In this document: piece by piece, positions 34,051 to 40,997 of the stretch | Layout: each line of letters begins with the position of its first letter | How positions within the stretch are numbered: the stretch's first letter is position 1 | DNA from: Microbacterium bovistercoris | GTDB taxonomy: Bacteria > Actinomycetota > Actinomycetes > Actinomycetales > Microbacteriaceae | Length of the DNA stretch: 64,000 nt | NCBI RefSeq assembly: GCF_003387575.1 | Contig: NZ_QUAB01000014.1 | Span: 1-64,000 of the forward strand | Reading direction: 5' to 3' | Program-made: the position numbers and the translations under genes | The notes under the pieces: model-generated | What the model was told of the DNA's origin: nothing | Databases searched by the model: none | Seen by the model: only the letters and a program-made list of their open reading frames with translations

Positions 34051-34238
34051 ATCCGACGACCATCACGCCGTATCCGAACGGTCCGCTGCTCGTGCGCGGC
34101 GCGTTCGCGCTGCAGGACGAGGACGGCGAGCCGGTACCCCGTCACCGTCGCACCATCGCGCTGTGCCGCTGCGGGCTCTCATCGATCAAGCCGCTCTGCG
34201 ACGGGACCCACAAAGCGGCGGGCTTCCGCACGGACTGA
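34047..34238 (+). CDS. CDGSH-type iron-sulphur protein
   Basis: A 63-residue protein that binds one [2Fe-2S] cluster through three Cys and one His. CRCGLSSIKPLCDGTH (about residues 40-55) is an exact CDGSH motif, and LVRGAFALQDEDGEPV is the usual N-terminal strand region. Its GTG overlaps the stop of the iron redox enzyme (GTGA), so the two are coupled, and it is a likely electron-transfer partner. Confidence 0.92.
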   Translation: MNPTTITPYPNGPLLVRGAFALQDEDGEPVPRHRRTIALCRCGLSSIKPLCDGTHKAAGFRTD

Positions 34239-34248
34239 CGCCGCGCTG

Positions 34249-35628
34249 TCAGACGTCGGCCTCCGCGGCAGCCGCTTCGGCAGGAATCCGGCGGATGCCG
34301 ATCCACGACACGATGCCACCGGCGGCCATGAGACCAGCAGTGACCAGCGCCGCGCTGTGGAAGCCGTTCAGGTCGAGCATGCCTCCGACGATCGTCGAGA
34401 TCATCGCGACCACCAGCAGGCCGGCGACTCGCGAGACCGCGTTGTTCACCGCCGAGGCGATGCCGCTGCGGCTCTCGTCGATCGAGCCGAGGATCGCGGC
34501 GGTGAGCGGCGCGACGGTCAGCGACAGGCCGAGACCCATCACGATCATCGACGGCAGCACCTGCCACCAGTAGTTGAACTCGATCGCCACGGTGAGCAGC
34601 AGCAGGGCGCCGCAGCCCATCAGGATGGGACCTGCGGTCATGAAGATCCTCGGGCCGTACTTTCCGGCCAGGGCGCCGGCGCGCGAGCTGAGCAGGATCA
34701 TGAGGATGGTGACCGGCATGTTGGCCAATCCGGCGGCTGTGGCGCTGAGGCCGGCGCCCTGCTGCAGGTAGACGACGACGACGAATCCGTTCAGCGACAG
34801 CGCGGCGTACACGAACAGGGTCGCGAGGTTGCCCCAGCCGAAGTTGCGCACCCGGAACATGTCCAGCGGCATCATCGGCGCGGTGACCCTGGCCTGCCGG
34901 ACGAGGAACGCGATCAGCAGGGCCGCGCCCGCGACGGCGGGGATCCAGATCGCGGGAGAGCCCCAGCCCAGGCGAGGCTGCTCGATCAGGGCGAACACGA
35001 GCGCCCCGAGTCCTGCCGCGCAGAGGACGCCGCTGGCCCAGTCCACGACAGCGCCGCGCGGATGCTCCGGCAGCTTCAGCCTCGACAGCAGCACGAGGGT
35101 GATCGCGATCGGCAGAACATTGATGAGGAACACCATCCGCCAGGAGAGGAAGTCGACGAACAGACCGCCGAGCAGGGGGCCCACAAGCTGGGCGGCGGTG
35201 GTGAACGCCGTCCACACGCCGATCGCCCTGGCCTGGATCTCACCGCGCATGGTCGCCGTGATGAGCGCGAGCGAGCTCGGCACCAGCAGGGCGCCGGCGG
35301 CGCCCTGACCGGCCCTGGCCACGATGAGCATGAGCGGATCGACCGACGCGGCCACGGCGACGGACGCGATGCCGAACGCGATCAGTCCGATCCGCATGAT
35401 CAGCACCCGGCCGTACGCGTCCGACAGGGAGCCCGCCAGCAGGATCAGGGCACTGAGCGTGATCAGGTAGGCGTCGACCACCCACTGCTGGGTGGTGATG
35501 CCGCCGCCGAGCTCGTCGCTGATCGCGGGCAGGGCGACGTTCACGACGGTGCCGTCGAGGAACGTCACGAACGAGGCGAGCACGGCGATCGTGACGACCA
35601 GTCGCTGAGTGCCGGTGAGGGAGGCCAC
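34249..35628 (-). CDS. MFS multidrug efflux transporter, DHA2 family
   Basis: A 459-residue 14-helix drug:H+ antiporter of the EmrB/QacA group. Motif C-like FVTFLDGTVVNVALPAISDEL in helix 1, AGSLSDAYGRVLIMRIGLIAFG (motif A) between helices 2 and 3, and RAGQGAAGALLVPSSLALI are visible. It is transcribed divergently from a PadR regulator across a promoter full of palindromes, so PadR may repress it as well as the ABC exporter downstream. Drug specificity cannot be inferred. Confidence 0.9.
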   Translation of the reverse strand: MASLTGTQRLVVTIAVLASFVTFLDGTVVNVALPAISDELGGGITTQQWVVDAYLITLSALILLAGSLSDAYGRVLIMRIGLIAFGIASVAVAASVDPLMLIVARAGQGAAGALLVPSSLALITATMRGEIQARAIGVWTAFTTAAQLVGPLLGGLFVDFLSWRMVFLINVLPIAITLVLLSRLKLPEHPRGAVVDWASGVLCAAGLGALVFALIEQPRLGWGSPAIWIPAVAGAALLIAFLVRQARVTAPMMPLDMFRVRNFGWGNLATLFVYAALSLNGFVVVVYLQQGAGLSATAAGLANMPVTILMILLSSRAGALAGKYGPRIFMTAGPILMGCGALLLLTVAIEFNYWWQVLPSMIVMGLGLSLTVAPLTAAILGSIDESRSGIASAVNNAVSRVAGLLVVAMISTIVGGMLDLNGFHSAALVTAGLMAAGGIVSWIGIRRIPAEAAAAEADV

Positions 35629-35669
35629 GGCCCGACCTTACGCCCGTCCACGGACTCTCAGAAGAAGAT

Positions 35670-35740
35670 CAGTATTCGGTGTTGCTAAGTACTAGTACTC
35701 AGTGTTACTTTGTACTGGTAGTCAGTAACACCGAGTACTG
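35670..35740. promoter_or_regulatory. Putative PadR operator in divergent promoter
   Basis: The arms cagtattcggtgtt (35670-35683) and aacaccgagtactg (35727-35740) are inverted repeats with one mismatch. Between them lie further elements: aagtactagtactc and gtgttac (35702-35708) with gtaacac (35725-35731). The AT-rich, nested palindromes fit a PadR dimer site covering both divergent promoters. Confidence 0.6.
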
Positions 35741-35752
35741 AAGGGAGTTCCG

Positions 35753-36103
35753 ATGGGCAAGCAGGAGACCGAGATGCTCAAGGGCGTCCTGGAAGGCGTC
35801 GTCCTCGCGGTCCTCGCGAAGCGCCCCGCCTACGGATACGAGATCACCGCCTCGCTGCGGGATCGCGGATTCGCCGACATCGCCGAGGGCACCGTGTACG
35901 CGGTGCTGGTGCGGATCGAGCAGCGGGGCATGGTCGACGTCGAGAAGGTGCCGTCCGAGAAGGGGCCGCCGCGCAAGGTCTACACGCTCAACGCGCAGGG
36001 CCGGCAGAGCCTCGAAGAGTTCTGGAGGACGTGGAGCTTCCTCGCAGACCGACTCACCCAGCTCCACACCGAAGACATCAATGCAGAGAACGAAGGAGCC
36101 TGA
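35753..36103 (+). CDS. PadR-family transcription repressor
   Basis: A 116-residue winged-helix regulator (EMLKGVLEGVVLAVLAKRPAYGYEI, then GTVYAVLVRIEQRGMVDVEKVPSEKGPPRKVYTLNAQG). It heads an operon with a DUF1048 protein and an ABC exporter, the same arrangement as many PadR-controlled drug resistance operons. Its own upstream region carries long palindromes, so autorepression is likely; ligands are probably the exported drugs. The RBS aagggag is well spaced from the ATG. Confidence 0.93.
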   Translation: MGKQETEMLKGVLEGVVLAVLAKRPAYGYEITASLRDRGFADIAEGTVYAVLVRIEQRGMVDVEKVPSEKGPPRKVYTLNAQGRQSLEEFWRTWSFLADRLTQLHTEDINAENEGA

Positions 36104-36104
36104 C

Positions 36105-36473
36105 ATGGCCGCGAAGTGGATCGAAGTCATCACCGGATCGCTCGAGCAGAAGAAGCAGTACAAGCAGGACAAGGCCCGCATCGAGGGGCTGCCGGAGCCG
36201 TACCGCGCATCGGCGCTCGCGATGCACCGCTACCTCATGTACGCCGGCGGAGTCACCGACGGCGACACCCTCACGCAGATGTTCACCGACATGGCCGACC
36301 TCTGGGAGGCGGCCGCAGCCGACGGCACCCCGGTGCGCGACATCGTGGGCGCCGACCCGATCGACTTCGCCGAGACGTTCGCCAAGGCGTACGGCGGCAA
36401 GGAGTGGATCGACAAGGAGCGCAGCCGCTTCACGAAGACGATCGACGATGCAGAGAAGGAGCAGCGATCATGA
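36105..36473 (+). CDS. DUF1048 protein of the PadR-ABC operon
   Basis: A 122-residue soluble helical protein (KWIEVITGSLEQKKQYKQDKARIEGLPEPYR; AMHRYLMYAG; FAKAYGGKEWIDKERSRF). DUF1048 proteins recur between PadR regulators and DrrAB-type exporters, and their role is not known. The start at 36105 has gaaggag upstream and follows the padR stop immediately. Its stop overlaps the ATPase start (ATGA). Confidence 0.88.
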   Translation: MAAKWIEVITGSLEQKKQYKQDKARIEGLPEPYRASALAMHRYLMYAGGVTDGDTLTQMFTDMADLWEAAAADGTPVRDIVGADPIDFAETFAKAYGGKEWIDKERSRFTKTIDDAEKEQRS

Positions 36474-37249
36474 CCACCGCCATCGAGGTGCGGGGCATCC
36501 GGAAGTCCTTCAAGGATCTCGAGGTGCTCCGCGGCGTCGACTTCGACGTCGCCCCCGGCAGTATCTTCGCCCTGCTCGGCTCCAACGGAGCCGGCAAGAC
36601 GACGCTGGTGCGGATCCTCTCGACGCTGCTGAAGGCGGATGCCGGCACGGCATCCGTGCAGGGGCACGATGTGGCATCCGCACCGGGCGACGTGCGCGAG
36701 TCGATCAGCCTCACCGGGCAGTTCGCCGCGGTCGACGAGGTGCTCACGGGACGGGAGAACCTCATCCTGGTCGCCAAGCTGCGCCATCTGAAGAATCCCG
36801 GCGCGATCGCGGACGACATGCTCGCCCGGTTCTCGCTGACGGATGCCGGCGGCCGCAAGGCCGGCGAGTACTCCGGCGGCATGCGGCGCCGGCTCGACAT
36901 CGCGATGAGCCTGATCGGCAACCCGCCGATCATCTTCCTCGACGAGCCGACCACGGGTCTCGATCCGCAGGCCCGCATCGAGGTCTGGCAGACCGTGCGG
37001 CAGCTCGCGCAGAACGGCACCACGGTGCTGCTGACCACGCAGTACCTCGACGAGGCCGAGCAGCTCGCCGACCGGATCGCGATCCTGCACGAGGGAACGA
37101 TCATCCAGAACGGCACGCTCGCCGAGCTGAAGGCCCTGCTGCCGCAGGCCACGGTCGAGTACGTCGAGAAGCAGCCCACCCTCGAGGAGGTCTTCCTCGC
37201 CCTGGTCGGCCCTTCGTCAAGCTCAGGAACCGAGAGGAACGCATCATGA
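36470..37249 (+). CDS. ABC transporter ATP-binding protein, DrrA-like
   Basis: A 259-residue ATPase of a two-component drug or lipid exporter. Walker A GSNGAGKTT, Q-loop SLTGQFAAVDEVLTGRENL, signature YSGGMRRRLDIAMSL and Walker B IIFLDEPTTGLDP are complete, with the DrrA-type C-terminus (VEYVEKQPTLEEVFLALVG). The last dozen codons (SSSSGTERNAS) are made by a family B dispersed repeat. It overlaps both neighbours by four bases. Confidence 0.93.
   Translation: MTTAIEVRGIRKSFKDLEVLRGVDFDVAPGSIFALLGSNGAGKTTLVRILSTLLKADAGTASVQGHDVASAPGDVRESISLTGQFAAVDEVLTGRENLILVAKLRHLKNPGAIADDMLARFSLTDAGGRKAGEYSGGMRRRLDIAMSLIGNPPIIFLDEPTTGLDPQARIEVWQTVRQLAQNGTTVLLTTQYLDEAEQLADRIAILHEGTIIQNGTLAELKALLPQATVEYVEKQPTLEEVFLALVGPSSSSGTERNAS
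37210..37234 (+). repeat. Dispersed repeat, family B, inside the ATPase gene end
   Basis: cccttcgtcaagctcaggaa and the next bases are the reverse complement of the TGAGCNTGTCGAAGGG repeat found at 13905, 40964 and 48392. It supplies the last codons of the ABC ATPase. Confidence 0.6.
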
Positions 37250-38010
37250 CCACGCACGTCCTGGCCGACACCGGCACGCTCACCGGGCGCTCGCTGAAGC
37301 ACATCCTGCGCAGCCCCGACACGATCATCACCACGGCGGTCACGCCGATCGCGCTGATGCTGCTGTTCGTCTACGTGCTCGGCGGCGCCATCAACACCGG
37401 CACCGACGAGTCGTACATCAACTACATGCTCCCGGGCATCCTGCTGATCACGATCGCCTCCGGCATCGCCTACACGGCGTACCGGCTGTTCCTCGACATG
37501 CAGGGCGGCATCTTCGAGAGGTTCCAGTCCATGCCGATCGCGCGCTCCAGCGTGCTGTGGGCACATGTGCTCACCTCGCTGGTGTCGAACATCATCTCGG
37601 TGGCGCTCGTGATCGGCGTCGCATTCATCATGGGCTTCCGCACCGGGGCGTCCTTCGGGGCGTGGCTCGGAGTCGCGGGCATCCTCGTGCTGTTCACCCT
37701 GGCGCTGACCTGGCTGGCCGTGATCGCGGGCCTGTCGGCGAAGACCGTGGACGGGGCGAGTGCGTTCAGCTATCCGCTGATCTTCCTGCCGTTCATCAGC
37801 TCGGCGTTCGTGCCGACCGACACGATGCCTGGTCCGGTGGCCTGGTTCGCCGAGAACCAGCCCGTGACCTCGATCGTGAACTCGATCCGTGCGCTGTTCG
37901 CCGGGCAGCCGGTGGGGTCTGACATCTGGATCGCACTGGCATGGCTGGTGGGCATTCTCGTGGTCGCCTACGCGATCGCCGTGTCGATCTACAAGAAGAA
38001 GCTGCGCTGA
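37246..38010 (+). CDS. ABC-2 type transporter permease, DrrB-like
   Basis: A 254-residue membrane protein with six helices. TDESYINYMLPGILLITIASG and ERFQSMPIARSSVLWAHVLTSLVSNIISVALVIGVAF are the ABC-2 signature region, and FVPTDTMPGPVAWFAENQPVTSIVNSIRALF is the conserved segment before the last helix. It pairs with the ATPase upstream (ATGA overlap) as a daunorubicin-resistance-type exporter. It is the last gene of the PadR operon; a long palindromic repeat follows. Confidence 0.92.
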   Translation: MTTHVLADTGTLTGRSLKHILRSPDTIITTAVTPIALMLLFVYVLGGAINTGTDESYINYMLPGILLITIASGIAYTAYRLFLDMQGGIFERFQSMPIARSSVLWAHVLTSLVSNIISVALVIGVAFIMGFRTGASFGAWLGVAGILVLFTLALTWLAVIAGLSAKTVDGASAFSYPLIFLPFISSAFVPTDTMPGPVAWFAENQPVTSIVNSIRALFAGQPVGSDIWIALAWLVGILVVAYAIAVSIYKKKLR

Positions 38011-38058
38011 CCCGCGCTGCGCAGCTCGCTCGGCGTTCGCGCTGCAGAGCCCGCGCCG

Positions 38059-38117
38059 TTCCGGTCGCGATCGAGCACAGTACGAGCGCTCGGGACTGTG
38101 CTCGATCGCGACCGGAA
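38059..38117. repeat. Dispersed hairpin repeat, family A, perfect copy
   Basis: Perfect 23-base inverted arms (ttccggtcgcgatcgagcac...) flank a 13-base loop. Related copies are at 62122, 62206 and 63366. Here it follows the ABC permease gene and could also act as its terminator. Confidence 0.75.
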
Positions 38118-38206
38118 TCGACCATCGACGCAGACGCACGAGCGGCGTACCCTGGCGTCAGGCGGACGAGTCGCCCGCCGATTCCGAACAGAAGGGTGCG
38201 GGCGAG

Positions 38207-38611
38207 ATGGACTCGATGATGATGGACATGATGTCCAAGGACATGAAGATGGCCGACATGGACATGATGATGGACATGTCCGTGATGCAGGCCTGTATGG
38301 ATGCCTGTTCCGCCTGCGAACAGGCCTGCACGGTCTGTTCGATGCAGATGATGGACTGCGCTCCGGCGTGCATGAACTGCGCCGACATGTGCAACACGAT
38401 GATGCGCGGAATGATGCGGATGCAGGGCATGACATCGCCGGTCATGATGGCGATGCTGGACGCCTGCATCGCGATGTGCCAGTACTGCATGGACAAGTGC
38501 ATGGAGCACGCGAACCACAGCGAGGTCTGCAAGATGTGCGCTCAGGCGTGCAAGGCCTGCATGGACGCGTGCATGGCCATGCGCGAGTCGATGATGATGG
38601 CGGCGTCCTGA
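38207..38611 (+). CDS. Cys/Met-rich four-helix metal-binding protein (copper-storage-like)
   Basis: A 134-residue protein. The first 30 residues are strikingly Met/Asp-rich (MDSMMMDMMSKDMKMADM), followed by a helical part with regular cysteines: CMDACSACEQACTVC, CAPACMNCADMC, CIAMCQYCMDKCMEH, CKMCAQACKACMDACM. The C-x3-C spacing along helices is that of DUF326/Csp copper-storage proteins, where the Cys line a four-helix bundle and hold Cu(I). No signal peptide is seen, so a cytosolic (Csp3-like) place is likely. The Met-rich head could add Cu(I) sites. No copper regulator or pump is adjacent. Confidence 0.85.
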   Translation: MDSMMMDMMSKDMKMADMDMMMDMSVMQACMDACSACEQACTVCSMQMMDCAPACMNCADMCNTMMRGMMRMQGMTSPVMMAMLDACIAMCQYCMDKCMEHANHSEVCKMCAQACKACMDACMAMRESMMMAAS

Positions 38612-38629
38612 CGAGGATGCCGCAAACGC

Positions 38630-38977
38630 TCAGACCACCGCGACGTTGAACTGGACGCGGCCGTAGGCGAGCACGCCGTAATCGAGGTGCATGGCGACGG
38701 GGCTGCCCGCGGGTGCTTCGAGTGCGGCGCCGCCGGCGTTCCAGATCACGTGCCGGTCGCCGTCGAGCGTGCGCAGCGACAGGATGCCGGAGTCTGTGTC
38801 GGCGGCCTCGACGATCGCGTCAGTCCACCCCAGCGGCGTCGCCGATGCCATGCGCGCCTGGATGAGGTGCAGGGCGTGCCCCGGCGCGAAGGAGGAGCAG
38901 GCGAATCCGTGGTCGCACATGCACGCCGCACGCTCACGCACCTCGAGGGGCGAAAGGCGGGTGTGCTGGCTGGTCAC
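38630..38977 (-). CDS. Hypothetical protein with N-terminal Cys/His motif
   Basis: A 115-residue soluble protein that I do not recognise. The GTG at 38977 is seven bases after aggag. Residues about 18-35 are ACMCDHGFACSSFAPGHAL, with Cys and His spaced so that they could bind a metal. The rest reads as a small beta-rich domain (ILSLRTLDGDRHVIWNAGG, VAMHLDYGVLAYGRVQFNV). It is the last gene of the minus-strand run that begins with the radical SAM gene, separated from the previous gene by 89 bases. Confidence 0.7.
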   Translation of the reverse strand: MTSQHTRLSPLEVRERAACMCDHGFACSSFAPGHALHLIQARMASATPLGWTDAIVEAADTDSGILSLRTLDGDRHVIWNAGGAALEAPAGSPVAMHLDYGVLAYGRVQFNVAVV

Positions 38978-39066
38978 GGTGATTCTCCTGACGATCGGTT
39001 TCACCGAGAGTACGTCCGCGACCTGGAACTGGCCATCAGGGATGAAATGCGGCGCAACAAAGTCGG

Positions 39067-39372
39067 TCAGAGTCCGCCGAATCCTCCGATCAGCCCGATG
39101 CACGGGCCGATCACGATGATCCAGGCCGCGGCCGCGACGATGGTCATTCCCGCCCCGATGCGCCTGGTCCGCGGGACGATGAGCAGCGCCACCGAAAGGA
39201 TCAGGACCAGCACGAACGGCCACACGAACTTCACCGCACCCCAGGTGTACGGCAGCAGCGAGCCCGTCGCCATGAACAGCAGGAAGCCGAGCACGTGCGC
39301 TCCGCATCCGATTCCGACACCCGCTCCGATGCCGGGACCGGACTTCTCCGGTGGACGTGGCGCGTCTGACAT
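39067..39372 (-). CDS. Small membrane protein with C-terminal GPCxGLxGG motif
   Basis: A 101-residue protein with three predicted helices (IGCGAHVLGFLLFMATGSLLPY; FVWPFVLVLILSVALLIV; MTIVAAAAWIIVIG). It ends IVIGPCIGLIGGFGGL. The tail I-x-I-G-P-C-x-G-L-x-G-G also ends the neighbouring Pro-rich protein, so the two share a C-terminal element despite otherwise different sequences. A cysteine directly after a membrane helix is a possible lipidation or redox site; the downstream position in an operon with an Lgt-like enzyme makes this worth testing. Family unknown. Confidence 0.75.
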   Translation of the reverse strand: MSDAPRPPEKSGPGIGAGVGIGCGAHVLGFLLFMATGSLLPYTWGAVKFVWPFVLVLILSVALLIVPRTRRIGAGMTIVAAAAWIIVIGPCIGLIGGFGGL

Positions 39373-39383
39373 GCGCAGGCCGC

Positions 39384-39863
39384 TCAGTATCCGCCGAACA
39401 GCCCGAAGCACGGGCCGATGATGATGATGCCGAACGCGGCGACGCCGATGAAGAACAGCGCGGCGAGGGAGCCGCAGGTGATGCCGAGGATCTTGCCGGT
39501 GCTGCTCGGTGCCGGCGGCGGTCCCGGCTGCGGGTACCCGGGCGGGTAGGCGGCCGGCTCCGGCGGCGCCGGGTACCCCGGCTGGCCGTACGGGTACCCT
39601 GGCTGGCCGCCCGGAGCGCCGGGCGGCGTCGGGTATCCCGGCTGTCCGTAGGGCGGATTCGGCTGCGGGGGAGCCGGTTGCGGAGAAGCGGGGTCGCCGG
39701 ACGGCGGCGGGAACGCGCTCGGGTCCGGGCCGGACGGTGCGGGCGGCGCCGGCTCCGGTGGAGGCAACGCGGGTCCTGCCGGGGGCTGCACCTCCCACGA
39801 GGGCTGCGGCGGGTCCGGCGGCTGCGCCGGCGGCTGGTTCGAGGGATCCTCAGGCGTGCTCAT
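39384..39863 (-). CDS. Pro-rich protein with C-terminal membrane anchor
   Basis: A 159-residue protein. The first 120 residues are almost only Pro, Gly, Gln, Tyr, Ala and Ser, with repeats such as GQPGYPYGQPGYPAPPEP, so they are disordered. One C-terminal membrane helix follows (KILGITCGSLAALFFIGVAAFGIIIIGPCFGLFGGY). The final IIIIGPCFGLFGGY matches the tail of the neighbouring small membrane protein. The start overlaps the lgt-like stop by four bases, which couples the two. Confidence 0.78.
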   Translation of the reverse strand: MSTPEDPSNQPPAQPPDPPQPSWEVQPPAGPALPPPEPAPPAPSGPDPSAFPPPSGDPASPQPAPPQPNPPYGQPGYPTPPGAPGGQPGYPYGQPGYPAPPEPAAYPPGYPQPGPPPAPSSTGKILGITCGSLAALFFIGVAAFGIIIIGPCFGLFGGY

Positions 39864-40663
39864 ACGGGCACCGTCCTCTCCACTGAAGGCGCCGGGGTGC
39901 GGAATCGCCCGCGGCGCAGCATCCAGATGATCCGCGCCGCGAGCAGCGGGATCGTGACCAGCAGGAACAGCTGGGGTCTGGTCAGCCCCATCCAGGCGAC
40001 GTCGTTGCCGCGCACGAACTCGACGAGGAAGCGGAACACCGCGTACCCGGCGATGTAGATCGTGAGCGTCTCGCCGGCGGCGATCGGCCGGTGCCGCAGC
40101 CAGAACCAGAGCACCGCGAACGCGGCAGCCTGGAACACGATCTCGTACACGAAACTCGGATGCAGCGGCACGCCGGCCACCGAGCCGGTGCGTGCGGCGG
40201 CCTCCGCATCGAGCACGATGCCCCAGTCGCCGCCGGTCGGCGTGCCGGGATTCTCCGTGAGCAGGCATCCGATCCGCCCGATCACCATCGCGAGCGCGAA
40301 GGCGGGCGCGAACAGGTCGCCGGTGCGATCGGGGTACTTCACGATCTTCTTCGCGACGTGCACGCCGAGCCAGGCTCCGACCATTGCCGAGAGCACCGAG
40401 GCGTTGCCGCGCAGCAGCTGCTCGCCGAGGCTGAGGTTCTTCGCCGGGTCGAGGTGCTGCGCCCAGGTGCCGAGGCGCGACATCACCGCTGCTCCGACCA
40501 TCGCGCCCATCACGAGGTAGATCAGACGCGGATCGGTCACGCCGCGGCGGCGACGCTCCACCAGGAAGACCACCCCGGCGGCGACCATGCCGAGCGCGAC
40601 GAACACCGAGTGCGTGCCCAGCGGGGGCAGCCACGGCGCGATGTCCTGCAGCGTCGGGAACAC
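39860..40663 (-). CDS. Divergent Lgt-family (prolipoprotein diacylglyceryl transferase-like) membrane protein
   Basis: A 267-residue protein with seven membrane helices related to Lgt. Recognisable segments are GRIGCLLTENPGTPT (Lgt GRIGNF.NGE region), LHPSFVYEIVFQAAAFAVLW (HPSQLYE) and YAVFRFLVEFVRGND (the RF.VEF.R motif with its Arg). However, the helix segment that carries the catalytic His in Lgt (SFHGG) reads SVLSAMVGAWLG, and the Asn of GRIGN is Cys. It is therefore unlikely to be the housekeeping Lgt and may transfer a lipid group to another acceptor. It lies in an operon with a radical SAM enzyme and small membrane proteins. Confidence 0.85.
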   Translation of the reverse strand: MFPTLQDIAPWLPPLGTHSVFVALGMVAAGVVFLVERRRRGVTDPRLIYLVMGAMVGAAVMSRLGTWAQHLDPAKNLSLGEQLLRGNASVLSAMVGAWLGVHVAKKIVKYPDRTGDLFAPAFALAMVIGRIGCLLTENPGTPTGGDWGIVLDAEAAARTGSVAGVPLHPSFVYEIVFQAAAFAVLWFWLRHRPIAAGETLTIYIAGYAVFRFLVEFVRGNDVAWMGLTRPQLFLLVTIPLLAARIIWMLRRGRFRTPAPSVERTVPV

Positions 40664-40664
40664 G

Positions 40665-40997
40665 TCAGCCTCCCAGCATCCGCATCCAGAGCATGACCCA
40701 GAACGGGATCGCGACAGCCGCGGCGACAGCGATCACGGACAGGTAGGCGAGCACCAGCCGGGTGTCGCCGAGCTTGCAGCGCGACCGCAGCAGCCCGCCG
40801 CGTCGCGCCTTCGCGTAGCCGGCGATCGCGATCAGCGCGAAGGCCAGCACGGCGATCGGACCGAGGATGCACGAGATCAGTGCGATCGTCGTGAAGACGC
40901 ACAGCCGCAGCGGGTCGTACGGCTTCGCGTCCGGCACGGACGGATCGCGCTGATTCAGCTTGTGGGTTGCTGAGCCTGTCGAAGCGTCGTGCGTCAT
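40665..40997 (-). CDS. Small membrane protein, two or three helices
   Basis: A 110-residue protein. Helices are LCVFTTIALISCILGPIAVLAFALIAIAGYA and LVLAYLSVIAVAAAVAIPFWVMLWMRMLGG, with a basic loop KARRGGLLRSRCKLGD between them. The N-terminal MTHDASTGSATHKLNQ is encoded by a family B repeat, so the real conserved start may be further in. It overlaps the radical SAM gene by four bases and precedes the lgt-like gene by one base. The ISCILGP segment is a loose echo of the GPC tail motif of its neighbours. Confidence 0.72.
   Translation of the reverse strand: MTHDASTGSATHKLNQRDPSVPDAKPYDPLRLCVFTTIALISCILGPIAVLAFALIAIAGYAKARRGGLLRSRCKLGDTRLVLAYLSVIAVAAAVAIPFWVMLWMRMLGG
40964..40988 (-). repeat. 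Dispersed repeat, family B, at a gene start
   Basis: gggttgctgagcctgtcgaa and the following bases match the TGAGCNTGTCGAAG repeat. It encodes residues 4-12 of the small membrane protein at 40665-40997. Confidence 0.6.

Noticed and set aside
39860..40663. Call as the housekeeping prolipoprotein diacylglyceryl transferase
   Set aside because: The His-containing catalytic segment and the Asn of GRIGN are missing, and the gene sits in a specialised operon.
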